NCBI GenBank assembly: GCA_938041005.1
Contig: CALHZJ010000013.1
Location: 1 to 18,955, forward strand
Direction: 5' to 3'
Length of the DNA stretch: 18,955 bases
From: an uncultured Candidatus Saccharibacteria bacterium
GTDB taxonomy: Bacteria; Patescibacteriota; Saccharimonadia; Saccharimonadales; Saccharimonadaceae
Position 1 is the stretch's first letter, and each line of letters opens with the position of its first letter. The position numbers and the translations under genes are program-made. This document shows positions 7,263 through 14,436 of this stretch, piece after piece. Under the pieces are notes generated by a model. It was not told where the DNA came from. It did no database searches and was given only the letters and a program-made list of their open reading frames with translations.

Positions 7263-9233
7263 CTACATCGTATGACGAATTTCTGCAATTAAATCACGCA
7301 GTTCTGCCGCTTTTTCAAACTCCAGATTGGCACTATGTAATTCCATCTGCGCCGTCAGATCTTTAATCAAAGCCGGATATTCGTCTTTTGGAATTTTCTT
7401 CAGGTTAAGCTTTGGCTTTTTATCAGATTCTTTTTGCGGAATAATTGAGCGCAAACCGTCGTCAATTTTCTTCTGAATAGTTTGTGGCGTAATATTATGC
7501 TCTTCGTTATATTTCTGCTGAATTGCCCGACGCCTATTCGTCTCGTCAATTGCTCGGCGCATACTATCCGTAACATTGTCGCCATACATAATAACTCGCC
7601 CATCAACGTGCCGCGCCGCTCGTCCAATCGTCTGAATTAGCGCCTGCTCACTGCGCAAGAAACCTTCCTTGTCGGCGTCCATAATTGCCACCAAACTAAC
7701 TTCTGGAAGGTCCAGACCTTCACGCAATAGATTAATTCCAACCAGCACGTCATACGTTCCAAGTCGCAAATCTTTCAGAATATCACCACGCTCCAGCGTA
7801 TCAATTTCGCTATGCAAATACGCCGTCTTCACGCCGTTTTCCGTCAAATAAGCGCTCAAGTCCTCCGCCATTCGCTTGGTTAATGTCGTCACCAACACGC
7901 GATGACCTTTTGCAATCGTCTGGCGAATTTCCTCCATCAAATCATCAACCTGCCCGTCGGTCGGTCGAACTTCAATCGGCGGATCAAGCAGCCCAGTCGG
8001 TCGAATAAGCTGCTCAGCTGGCTTTGGCGAGTGAGAAAGTTCATAATCTCCCGGCGTGGCGGAAACATAAATTGCCTGATGAATATGCTGATTGAACTCG
8101 TCAAATCGAAGTGGGCGATTGTCCAGCGCGCTCGGAAGACGAAAACCATGCTCAACCAAAACTTCCTTACGGGCGCGATCACCGTTATACATTCCCCGAA
8201 CTTGCGGCAATGTCATATGCGATTCGTCAACCAAAAGCAACCAATCGTCCGGAAAATAATCAATCAAAGTCGCAGGCTGCTCGCCAGGTTCTCGGTCGGT
8301 CAAATAGCGCGAATAATTCTCAATTCCTTTCACAAAACCAGTTTCCTTCAACATCTCCAAATCATATTTGGTGCGCTGACTTAACCTTTGCGCCTCTAAA
8401 AACTTGCCATTATCCTCAAACCATTTCAGCCGTTGATTAAACTCATTCTCAATTCCAACAATTGCTTTTTCAATTCGTTCACGTGGCGTCGAATAGTGGC
8501 TGGACGGGAAAATTGTCAATTGGTCTGGCCGATCCAAAATCTCGCCAGTCAAAGGGTCAATCTTCGTCAGCCGCTCAATTTCATTGCCAAAGAATTCCAC
8601 GCGAACCGCAGTATCTTGACCTGCTGGAAAAATATCCACAACATCGCCGCGCACCCGAAAAGTTCCGCGCGCAAAATCAACATCATTGCGTTTATACTGA
8701 ATGTCGGTCAATAGGCGAATAAACTTGTCCTGAACTCGGCGCTCACCAACGGTCAATTTAATAGCCATGTCTGCGTAAGTTTCCGGCGAACCAATTCCAT
8801 AAATACAGCTAACACTCGCCACGATAATTACGTCGCGGCGCGTCAATAATGCAGAAGTTGCCGCATGCCTAAGCCGATCAATTTCGTCATTAATCTTCGA
8901 ATCTTTTTCAATGTAAGTGTCGCTTGAGGCAATGTACGCCTCTGGCTGGTAATAATCAAAATAGCTAACAAAATAGTGGACTTCATTGTCCGGAAAAAAT
9001 TCCTTAAACTCAGAAAAAAGTTGCGCCGCTAAAGTCTTATTATGCGCCAAAACTAGCGTCGGCACATTGCGCTCGGCAATGATATTCGCCATAGTAAAAG
9101 TCTTACCAGAACCAGTCACTCCCAACAAAGTTTGCTCGCGCTGACCTTTTTCCAAACCATCGACTAACTGAGCAATTGCTCGCGGCTGATCGCCCGTGGG
9201 CTGATATGAAGAAGAGAGGCGAAATTTATTCAC
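7263..9233 (-). CDS. uvrB: Excinuclease ABC subunit B
   Basis: A 656-aa helicase-like damage-verification protein of nucleotide excision repair, acting with UvrA and UvrC in the cytoplasm. The sequence shows the Walker A motif GVTGSGKT (residues 38-45), the beta-hairpin region around YFDYYQPEAYI, the DESH box, helicase motif VGINLLREGLD, QTIGRAARH, and a C-terminal UVR domain (ANLEFEKAAELRDLI) used to contact UvrC. Length is normal. The start is GTG at 9233; MNKFRLSSSYQPTGDQP aligns with the usual UvrB N-terminus. AGAGAGG directly abuts the GTG, and a TAAAAT ends 6 nt before it, so it may be leaderless or read through from the upstream gene 27 nt away. Confidence 0.97.
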   Translation of the reverse strand: MNKFRLSSSYQPTGDQPRAIAQLVDGLEKGQREQTLLGVTGSGKTFTMANIIAERNVPTLVLAHNKTLAAQLFSEFKEFFPDNEVHYFVSYFDYYQPEAYIASSDTYIEKDSKINDEIDRLRHAATSALLTRRDVIIVASVSCIYGIGSPETYADMAIKLTVGERRVQDKFIRLLTDIQYKRNDVDFARGTFRVRGDVVDIFPAGQDTAVRVEFFGNEIERLTKIDPLTGEILDRPDQLTIFPSSHYSTPRERIEKAIVGIENEFNQRLKWFEDNGKFLEAQRLSQRTKYDLEMLKETGFVKGIENYSRYLTDREPGEQPATLIDYFPDDWLLLVDESHMTLPQVRGMYNGDRARKEVLVEHGFRLPSALDNRPLRFDEFNQHIHQAIYVSATPGDYELSHSPKPAEQLIRPTGLLDPPIEVRPTDGQVDDLMEEIRQTIAKGHRVLVTTLTKRMAEDLSAYLTENGVKTAYLHSEIDTLERGDILKDLRLGTYDVLVGINLLREGLDLPEVSLVAIMDADKEGFLRSEQALIQTIGRAARHVDGRVIMYGDNVTDSMRRAIDETNRRRAIQQKYNEEHNITPQTIQKKIDDGLRSIIPQKESDKKPKLNLKKIPKDEYPALIKDLTAQMELHSANLEFEKAAELRDLIAEIRHTM

Positions 9234-9260
9234 CTCTCTATTTTACTATATTTATGAAAA

Positions 9261-9860
9261 CTAGTCTTGGCTATAAGTTTGAGACGAGCCAGAAGCTTCA
9301 CATTTGCCGTCAACCAAGCGACTCGGAACCGACGCCAACTTCAAGTCTGAGCACGGCATGCCACCTTGCTGCGTGCCTGCAACAATTGCAATTTCACCAG
9401 TGCCGCTCTTTGGTCCGATAATAGTATAAGCGTTCGTCAAGCCATATACTGCCGCATATTTTCCGTATGCACGGTCGATGATTGGCTCATACACAGAACC
9501 TTCACGTTCTGGAATTGGCTGACCGACCTTAGACTTCAAGAACTTCTTCAAAGAGCTATCAATATCCAATTTATCGACATCACTTGCTGAAGTTAAACGA
9601 ATGCCCGTACCGTCGCCTTTGGTTCGGAAATCTTTATATTCTTTCTTTGCCTCATTTGACGGCTCCTCGCCTTCACCTCGAGTTTTTTCCAGTGAATCAG
9701 ATGAGTCTTTCTTTGTTTGGCTGGTTTTTACTGAAGCGCTAGAATCCTTATCTTTATGCATAGCGCCAGCAATTATCCAAGTAGCCATAGCAACAATGAT
9801 TATGCCCATAACAATCACCGCCGCGATCAGCCATTTATTAGCCGTTGATTTGTTCTCCAT
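9261..9860 (-). CDS. Single-TM extracytoplasmic protein with a Cys pair
   Basis: A 199-aa protein with one N-terminal TM anchor (about residues 10-33), a Ser/Lys/Asp/Glu-rich low-complexity linker (35-80), and a compact domain of about 110 residues (80-199) that includes PIPEREGSVYEPIIDRAYG and TIIGPKSGTGEIAIVAG. Two cysteines, C170 and C187, could form a disulfide outside the cell. I do not recognise the family; similar short anchored proteins are frequent in Saccharibacteria. It has its own promoter and a GGAGG site, and uvrB follows after 27 nt, so the two genes plus the five-TM protein probably form one operon. The link to DNA repair may be only positional. Confidence 0.75.
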   Translation of the reverse strand: MENKSTANKWLIAAVIVMGIIIVAMATWIIAGAMHKDKDSSASVKTSQTKKDSSDSLEKTRGEGEEPSNEAKKEYKDFRTKGDGTGIRLTSASDVDKLDIDSSLKKFLKSKVGQPIPEREGSVYEPIIDRAYGKYAAVYGLTNAYTIIGPKSGTGEIAIVAGTQQGGMPCSDLKLASVPSRLVDGKCEASGSSQTYSQD

Positions 9861-9886
9861 AAAACCTCCATTTAGATTGTGCTTTG

Positions 9887-9915
9887 ATTGTATATGATGG
9901 ATTATTTGCCGTCAA
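9887..9915 (-). promoter_or_regulatory. Sigma70-type promoter of the 199-aa gene/uvrB operon
   Basis: Minus strand TTGACG (9910-9915), 17-nt spacer, TACAAT (9887-9892). Transcription would start near 9880, giving a leader of about 20 nt with a GGAGG site before the ATG at 9860. Confidence 0.75.
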
Positions 9916-9919
9916 CGTA

Positions 9920-9948
9920 TTGTAACCATAGGCATTTTATGATATAGT
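9920..9948 (+). promoter_or_regulatory. Sigma70-type promoter of the LOG-family gene
   Basis: Plus strand TTGTAA (9920-9925), 17-nt spacer ending in TGA (extended -10), TATAGT (9943-9948). It is divergent from the neighbouring minus-strand promoter, with the two -35 boxes only 4 nt apart. Confidence 0.75.
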
Positions 9949-9983
9949 AATAAAGTTAAAATCATAAAATAAAAAGGATAATG

Positions 9984-10652
9984 ATGACACCGAAAAATGT
10001 TTGTATTCCGCGCGAATTGCAACTTCAGGCTGCTATGTTCAGATTAGGAAAAGTCGATGATGAAATTCATGCTGGCTATGAAATTCTCCAAAAATATCAT
10101 AAAACCGTGACTTTTTTTGGATCAGCCAGGATAACTGAAGATAACGAATATTACCAAAAAGCTAAAGATTTAGCGTTTCAATTAGCTAAAGAAGGCTACA
10201 CGATCATCACTGGCGGTGGTGGCGGAATTATGGAAGCAGCAAACCGCGGCGCTATGGAAGCTGGCGGAAAATCAGTCGGATTCAACATTCGCTTGCCACA
10301 CGAACAATCTCTAAACAGCTATACGACAGATTCATTCGCATTCACCCACTTCGCACCACGAAAAATAGTTATGACACTTCTGGCCGATGCGTACGTTTGT
10401 TTCCCTGGCGGATTCGGCACAATGGACGAAATTTGCGAGATTATCACATTGACACAAACTAAGAAGATGGCGCCAGTACCAATTATCCTGTTTGATAAAA
10501 AATTCTGGGGTAAATGGGATGATTTTGTTCGCGACAACATGCTACCAAACAAGCTAATATCTGACGGCGATGAAAAAACCTACACAATCACCGAAGATAT
10601 TACGGAAGTAGTTGGACTAATTAAGAATCAGCGAACTTGTTGCGACCGATAA
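9984..10652 (+). CDS. TIGR00730/LOG-family protein (cytokinin-type nucleotide phosphoribohydrolase)
   Basis: A 222-aa Rossmann-like protein of the group often mis-named lysine decarboxylase. The two family motifs are present: GGGGGIMEAANRGAM and PGGFGTMDE, which bind the nucleotide and supply catalytic Arg/Glu residues in characterised LOG enzymes, where N6-modified AMP (or AMP-like nucleotides) is cleaved to base and ribose 5-phosphate. The N-terminal FFGSARI block also fits. I prefer the second ATG (9984), which is 5 nt after AAGGA; the ATG at 9981 is only 2 nt away from it. The actual substrate in bacteria such as this is unknown. The stop codon abuts the stop of the convergent 159-aa gene with no space between, so no separate terminator exists. 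Confidence 0.9.
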   Translation: MTPKNVCIPRELQLQAAMFRLGKVDDEIHAGYEILQKYHKTVTFFGSARITEDNEYYQKAKDLAFQLAKEGYTIITGGGGGIMEAANRGAMEAGGKSVGFNIRLPHEQSLNSYTTDSFAFTHFAPRKIVMTLLADAYVCFPGGFGTMDEICEIITLTQTKKMAPVPIILFDKKFWGKWDDFVRDNMLPNKLISDGDEKTYTITEDITEVVGLIKNQRTCCDR

Positions 10653-11132
10653 TTATTTCTTAGTTTTCGGCTCAATCCAACAAATTCCGCCCTGACAAAC
10701 CACTCGCTCCACAGCTGGATTATATGTGCGCGGGTGGTTTTTATATCGGCGCGTAATCTCAAATCCCAGACCTCGCTTGCCATACGTTGTTTGCTGCTTT
10801 CCAAGAGGCAACTGGCAATGGTAGTTATTTATAATGTCAATTGGATTAAATGAAATCACTTGCCCATCAACGTCCAAAAGTACCCATTCTGAAGCTTTGA
10901 ACGGCGCCCACTCATTTACCTTTGGTGCGATAACCATCAAAGATTGATAAATCTCCTCTGCCGTGGCATTTGACGGATCAAGGCCTAAAGAGCGAATAAT
11001 CGAATGTGCTCTAGCCAATATTTCCGCAATCAATCGCACATCACTATCATCTCTAGTCATCTGCCTGAGCTCGGTTAATGCTCGACGCTTTTTCACGTCA
11101 CCACCCAACAATTTTCCCAAATTTTGCGCCAT
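10653..11132 (-). CDS. Conserved-looking hypothetical protein in the aldolase operon
   Basis: A 159-aa soluble protein that I do not recognise by name. The first 75 residues are helical, with SIIRSLGLDPSNATAEEIYQ and a following AP(K)VNEW segment, a pattern I associate with uncharacterised CPR proteins. The second half is rich in Tyr, Arg and aromatic residues and ends with the Cys-containing VVCQGGICWIEPKTKK (C146 and C151), which could bind a metal or form a pair. There is no signal peptide or TM helix. The ATG overlaps the pfkB-family stop as TAATG, so it is the third gene of the fba operon and may relate to sugar phosphate metabolism, though this is inference from position only. Confidence 0.75.
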   Translation of the reverse strand: MAQNLGKLLGGDVKKRRALTELRQMTRDDSDVRLIAEILARAHSIIRSLGLDPSNATAEEIYQSLMVIAPKVNEWAPFKASEWVLLDVDGQVISFNPIDIINNYHCQLPLGKQQTTYGKRGLGFEITRRYKNHPRTYNPAVERVVCQGGICWIEPKTKK

Positions 11133-12094
11133 TATAATTCCCTTTCTTGAATTGGCATAGCATGAAGTACCGTGCCAGCATATAAAATTCCAGCCTTTGC
11201 TCCAATTTTCATAACCACCGAACTAGCATTCGCACTGCCCATAATCACAGAGTTTTTCAAGTTGCCACTTCGCGCCCATTCGCTCAAAAATCCCGACGCA
11301 AACGCATCTCCAGCGCCAGTTCTGTCAATTGACGGCCTGTCGTCGTACATTAACGCTCGCACGATAGTTTTTCCGTCGCTTGCAATTGAGCCATTTACGC
11401 CGTCCGTCACCAAAACGACCGGAACTAGTCTCAAACCTCTTCTAACCAAGGCCTCCAAATCCTCGCCAGACACCAATTGCTGCATTTCTTCCTTGTTCAA
11501 AGTTAAAACATCGACATCAGATAATAATCCCAGCAATTTATCCTTTTGTGCCAATTCCCTCTTTCCAGGATTAAAGCAGATTTTCATATCGCGACGTTTG
11601 GCTTGCTGGAATAATTTATGAAGCATTGACATATTTCCCGCCAATGTTGAAACATATAGCCAATCCGCGTCCTCGTCAAACAAATCAAAATCCGCCTCAT
11701 GATAATGCGTTGAAGCACCACGGTACGTCAAAATCGTTCGCTCGCCGTTTGAGGCTAATAGTAAAACTGAATATCCCGTACTGTATTTTGGCGAATATCG
11801 CACCAAATGCGTGTCAATATTTTCCTTATCTAAATCTGCAATTACTGCTTGCCCCGCCGGATCATGACCGATTGCACCCATAAAGCTAGCATAATGCCCT
11901 TGCCTGGAAAACGTTACCGCGGCGTTCGTAGCGCCACCGCCAGTCGAGAAATGAATCTGGTTTACGTCGGCTTTTGCACCCAAATCCAGTCGCGCAAAAC
12001 AGTGTTCTGGACTCTCACAAACTGGCGTCAGCGCGTCTGATTGACTTAAAAACACATCTTGAATCGCTGCACCAACGGTGATTATTTTTGCCAT
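11132..12094 (-). CDS. PfkB-family carbohydrate (or nucleoside) kinase
   Basis: A 320-aa ribokinase-fold kinase. The N-terminal substrate-side glycine motif reads GGGATNAAVTFSRQG (residues 52-66), and the C-terminal ATP/anion-hole signature is DRTGAGDAFASGF (257-269) with the catalytic aspartate D263. The segment TLNKEE (198-203) is also typical. The substrate cannot be read from the sequence: ribokinase, fructokinase, phosphofructokinase-2-like and nucleoside kinases share these motifs. It overlaps fba by one base (TAATG) and is downstream of it, which makes a sugar-phosphate substrate attractive, since an aldolase would use a bisphosphate product. No canonical PfkA is in the window. Confidence 0.9.
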   Translation of the reverse strand: MAKIITVGAAIQDVFLSQSDALTPVCESPEHCFARLDLGAKADVNQIHFSTGGGATNAAVTFSRQGHYASFMGAIGHDPAGQAVIADLDKENIDTHLVRYSPKYSTGYSVLLLASNGERTILTYRGASTHYHEADFDLFDEDADWLYVSTLAGNMSMLHKLFQQAKRRDMKICFNPGKRELAQKDKLLGLLSDVDVLTLNKEEMQQLVSGEDLEALVRRGLRLVPVVLVTDGVNGSIASDGKTIVRALMYDDRPSIDRTGAGDAFASGFLSEWARSGNLKNSVIMGSANASSVVMKIGAKAGILYAGTVLHAMPIQEREL

Positions 12095-13005
12095 TAAACC
12101 ACCGCCTTCCTGACGGAATTAAATGCCTTAATCTTCGACTCCACCACTTCCTGTACGGCGGCATAAACTGGCGGCATTAATTTAACGATAGCGTACTCAT
12201 TTGGATTTTCTCGCAAGGTTTTCTCCAAGGTCGTTCGGAAAGCGTAGCGCATATCAGAATTGATATTGATTTTAGAAACGCCAATTTTCGCAGCGTCCTC
12301 AAAATAATGCAGTGGCGTGCCAGACCCACCGTGTAACGAAATCTGACAATGAATCGCCTCACGAATGTCAGCCAACAAATCCAAATCCAACACTTTCGGG
12401 ACTGGATATTTGCCATGCAAATTGCCAATCGCCGCCGCAAAAGTATCAATTCCAGTCGCCTCGACAAACGCACGCGCACCCTCTGGCGTAGAAAAAGTCT
12501 TTTTTATTTCTTCGTAATTTATATCTTCCGTATGAACATTTGAACTTCCGCCAAAATAATGCGGCTCAGATTCCACTAGCGCACCAGTAAACTTGGCATA
12601 TTCAACAACTTCACGAGTCTTCGCAATAATTTCCTCATCAGAAGCATTGTGATTCGCCTGAGAAATATCAATATGGATAAACTCATATCCAGCGTCAATC
12701 GCTCGCTTACAACCCTCAACCGTCGGACCGTGGTCCAGATTTAAATACATTTCAATTCCGTACTCAGCCTTATAATTGTCCACCAAATCACGAACGTTCT
12801 CTAGACCCATAGCCTTCACTTCGGCGTCGGAAACCTCAACCAACACTGGCGATTGAAGCTTTTGTGCCGCCCGCGCCACCGCAATCAGCGTCTCTTGATT
12901 GTCAATATTAAACGCCCCAACCGCAAAACGCTGCGCCCGTGTCCGCTGCATTAAATGACGCGCCCGCGTCGTGTTTTTCCGAATCTCTGAAATCGATAAT
13001 CCCAT
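12094..13005 (-). CDS. fba: Class II fructose-bisphosphate aldolase family protein
   Basis: A 303-aa zinc-dependent TIM-barrel aldolase that would interconvert fructose 1,6-bisphosphate with glyceraldehyde 3-phosphate and dihydroxyacetone phosphate. Zinc and substrate blocks are present: NLDHG (D91, H92), NLHGKY (H197) and SLHGGSGTP (H225), followed by the phosphate-binding KININSDMR. The segment normally reading VEAELG is LVESEPHYFGG and the usual DGSH is DISQAN, so the protein is a divergent family member and tagatose- or ketose-bisphosphate aldolase activity cannot be excluded. The ATG at 13005 has an AGGGGG site. It heads the operon fba-pfkB-like-159 aa with its own promoter. Confidence 0.9.
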   Translation of the reverse strand: MGLSISEIRKNTTRARHLMQRTRAQRFAVGAFNIDNQETLIAVARAAQKLQSPVLVEVSDAEVKAMGLENVRDLVDNYKAEYGIEMYLNLDHGPTVEGCKRAIDAGYEFIHIDISQANHNASDEEIIAKTREVVEYAKFTGALVESEPHYFGGSSNVHTEDINYEEIKKTFSTPEGARAFVEATGIDTFAAAIGNLHGKYPVPKVLDLDLLADIREAIHCQISLHGGSGTPLHYFEDAAKIGVSKININSDMRYAFRTTLEKTLRENPNEYAIVKLMPPVYAAVQEVVESKIKAFNSVRKAVV

Positions 13006-13030
13006 ACTGCCCCCTAAAATACTTATGGTA

Positions 13031-13059
13031 ATTATATCAATTACCGCCCGCTATGCCAA
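13031..13059 (-). promoter_or_regulatory. Promoter of the fba operon
   Basis: Minus strand TTGGCA (13054-13059), 17-nt spacer ending in TGA, TATAAT (13031-13036). The transcript would carry a leader of about 19 nt containing the AGGGGG site. The -35 box lies 5 nt from the divergent TTGACA of the small-protein unit. Confidence 0.8.
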
Positions 13060-13064
13060 GAGAA

Positions 13065-13093
13065 TTGACATTATGTTATTTTGGTGATAACAT
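13065..13093 (+). promoter_or_regulatory. Promoter of the first small-membrane-protein unit
   Basis: Consensus TTGACA (13065-13070), 17-nt spacer ending in TGA, TAACAT (13088-13093). The predicted start near 13100 coincides with the beginning of the conserved leader. Confidence 0.75.
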
Positions 13094-13095
13094 AA
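13071..13095 (+). promoter_or_regulatory. Perfect 9-bp inverted repeat within the promoter (candidate operator)
   Basis: TTATGTTAT (13071-13079) and ATAACATAA (13087-13095) are exact reverse complements separated by 7 nt. The repeat fills the spacer and covers the -10 box, a position where a dimeric repressor would block RNA polymerase. No regulator gene is adjacent, so the operator role is inferred. Confidence 0.5.
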
Positions 13096-13097
13096 AA

Positions 13098-13148
13098 TAA
13101 CTTTTGTTCGAGGCTTTCCTAGGGGCAAAAAGCCCTTTGGTCTTGAGC
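13098..13148 (+). ncRNA. Candidate structured leader RNA, copy 1
   Basis: Starting at the predicted transcription start, an outer stem pairs GTTCGAG (13106-13112) with CTTGAGC (13142-13148), extendable inward by three weaker pairs. It encloses an inner 6-bp hairpin AGGGGC / GCCCTT (13121-13126 with 13132-13137, one G-U) with a five-A loop. Copy 2 at 16489-16542 has the same geometry and matching sequence. The 5' internal-loop segment CTTTCCT (13114-13120) can also pair with the Shine-Dalgarno AGGAAGG (13160-13166). No known riboswitch class is recognised. Confidence 0.6.
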
Positions 13149-13173
13149 GTTTTCTTTTCAGGAAGGAAGAGAA

Positions 13174-13401
13174 ATGAGCCCTATCGCGAAGATGGCTAAA
13201 TTTATGTTCGATGCATCTATCACAATCGTCGTGCTACTCTGTGTAATATGGGGGATGATAGCCATCCGCCTCTTCATGGTCTATGGGCTATTCGAGTCCT
13301 TAACATTCGTATTGGGGAGTATTTTGCTCTCCATACTCGTATGCAAGAGGGACCATAGTCACCACAAATACGATCGCAAGTACGATTGCGACCACAGGTG
13401 A
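13174..13401 (+). CDS. Small two-TM protein with His/Asp/Cys-rich tail (cassette 1)
   Basis: A 75-aa protein with two hydrophobic helices (about residues 15-37 and 41-57) and a strongly polar C-terminal tail (58-75) containing four His, four Asp and one Cys (H61, H63, H64, C72, H74), which could bind a divalent metal. The ATG follows AGGAAGGA by about 6 nt. Codon choice includes GGG and AGG, which I see little of in neighbouring genes. The gene has its own promoter, structured leader and 3' terminator hairpin, which argues that it is real despite its size. It is the plus-strand counterpart of the unit at 16457-16930. Protein similarity to that gene is limited to size and topology. Function unknown. 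Confidence 0.7.
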   Translation: MSPIAKMAKFMFDASITIVVLLCVIWGMIAIRLFMVYGLFESLTFVLGSILLSILVCKRDHSHHKYDRKYDCDHR

Positions 13402-13407
13402 CACATA

Positions 13408-13474
13408 CCCGTCAGGAGGACTACCGCTTTGAGGTCTTTAATTAGATCTTGGCAGTAGCTCCTGGCGGGTTTTT
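13408..13474 (+). terminator. Intrinsic terminator of cassette 1
   Basis: An 11-bp stem CCCGTCAGGAG (13408-13418) / CTCCTGGCGGG (13459-13469, one G-U) followed by five T (13470-13474). The 40-nt loop holds a second imperfect hairpin (GGTCT with AGATC, CTAC with GTAG). The last T is also part of the convergent tktC stop codon. Confidence 0.85.
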
Positions 13475-14436
13475 CATTGGAGAAAATTGACAACACTACA
13501 AATAATTGAATCGACATCCAAACCGTGCTTTTGCCACAATTCAGACATTTTACCCGACTCGCCAAACGTGTCATTGACACCAATTCGCTTCATCTTCACC
13601 GGCAAATTCTCACTAAGAACTTCAGCCACGCTTGAGCCAAATCCACCAGCAATCTGCCCTTCTTCCGCCGTAATGACGGCTTGGCATTTTTGAGCTGCGT
13701 CAAGTATCGCATCCTCGTCCAGCGGCTTAATCGTCGGAAAATGAATCACCTCCGCCTGAATGTCATATTCATTCGCCAGTTTTTCCGCTACCAACAACAA
13801 TTGATAAGTCATCACGCCAGTTCCAAACATAGCAACATCTTTGCCGCGCCTCAACGTATAACTTTTTCCAATCTCAAAAGTAGATTGATTTAAGAACAGC
13901 GGCGTTTTTTCTCTCGGTAATCTTACGTAATTCGGACGCCTATCTCCAGCCATTGCCACCGCGATCAGCTTGGCCTCATTAGCGTCACCGGGCGCCAACA
14001 CCACCATATTAGGCAAACTTCGCATCAGCGCAATATCTTCCAGCATTTGATGTGTTGCGCCGTCTGGTCCGACATTCAATCCCGCGTGAGAGCCTACTAG
14101 CTTAACCGGCTGATTATTCAAGCAAATAGTCGTGCGAATCTGCTCCCAGTTGCGACCCGGACTAAACGCCGCATAACTGGCCGCAAACGGAATATTTCCC
14201 ATAGCCGCCAATCCAGACGCCACGGTAACCAAATTCTGTTCTGCTACGCCAACTTCAATTGCCCGCGGCTTCCCGATTTCCTCATAAAACTTACCAAAGC
14301 CAACGCTTTCCATCAAATCCGCGCTCAGCGCCACCACCAAATTATTTTTCTTCGCAATATCAACCAGGCCTTCGCCAAAACCCATCCGAATTGCCGCAAG
14401 TTCTAAATTCTGCCAATTTTCTATTAAGAAACTCAT
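13474..14436 (-). CDS. tktC: Transketolase, C-terminal subunit
   Basis: A 320-aa protein equal to the pyrimidine-binding and C-terminal domains of transketolase. It shows the thiamine pyrophosphate-side catalytic region EVGVAEQNLVTVASGLAA (about residues 60-77, with the glutamate that activates the cofactor), the block SHAGLNVGPDGATHQMLEDI, and a transketolase C-terminal domain with ITAEEGQIAGGFGSSVAEVL. It should pair with the N-terminal subunit encoded just upstream (ATGA overlap at 14433-14436) to form an active heteromer that moves two-carbon units between sugar phosphates. Split transketolases are common in archaea and some bacteria, including CPR. Last gene of the rpiB operon. Confidence 0.95.
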   Translation of the reverse strand: MSFLIENWQNLELAAIRMGFGEGLVDIAKKNNLVVALSADLMESVGFGKFYEEIGKPRAIEVGVAEQNLVTVASGLAAMGNIPFAASYAAFSPGRNWEQIRTTICLNNQPVKLVGSHAGLNVGPDGATHQMLEDIALMRSLPNMVVLAPGDANEAKLIAVAMAGDRRPNYVRLPREKTPLFLNQSTFEIGKSYTLRRGKDVAMFGTGVMTYQLLLVAEKLANEYDIQAEVIHFPTIKPLDEDAILDAAQKCQAVITAEEGQIAGGFGSSVAEVLSENLPVKMKRIGVNDTFGESGKMSELWQKHGLDVDSIICSVVNFLQ

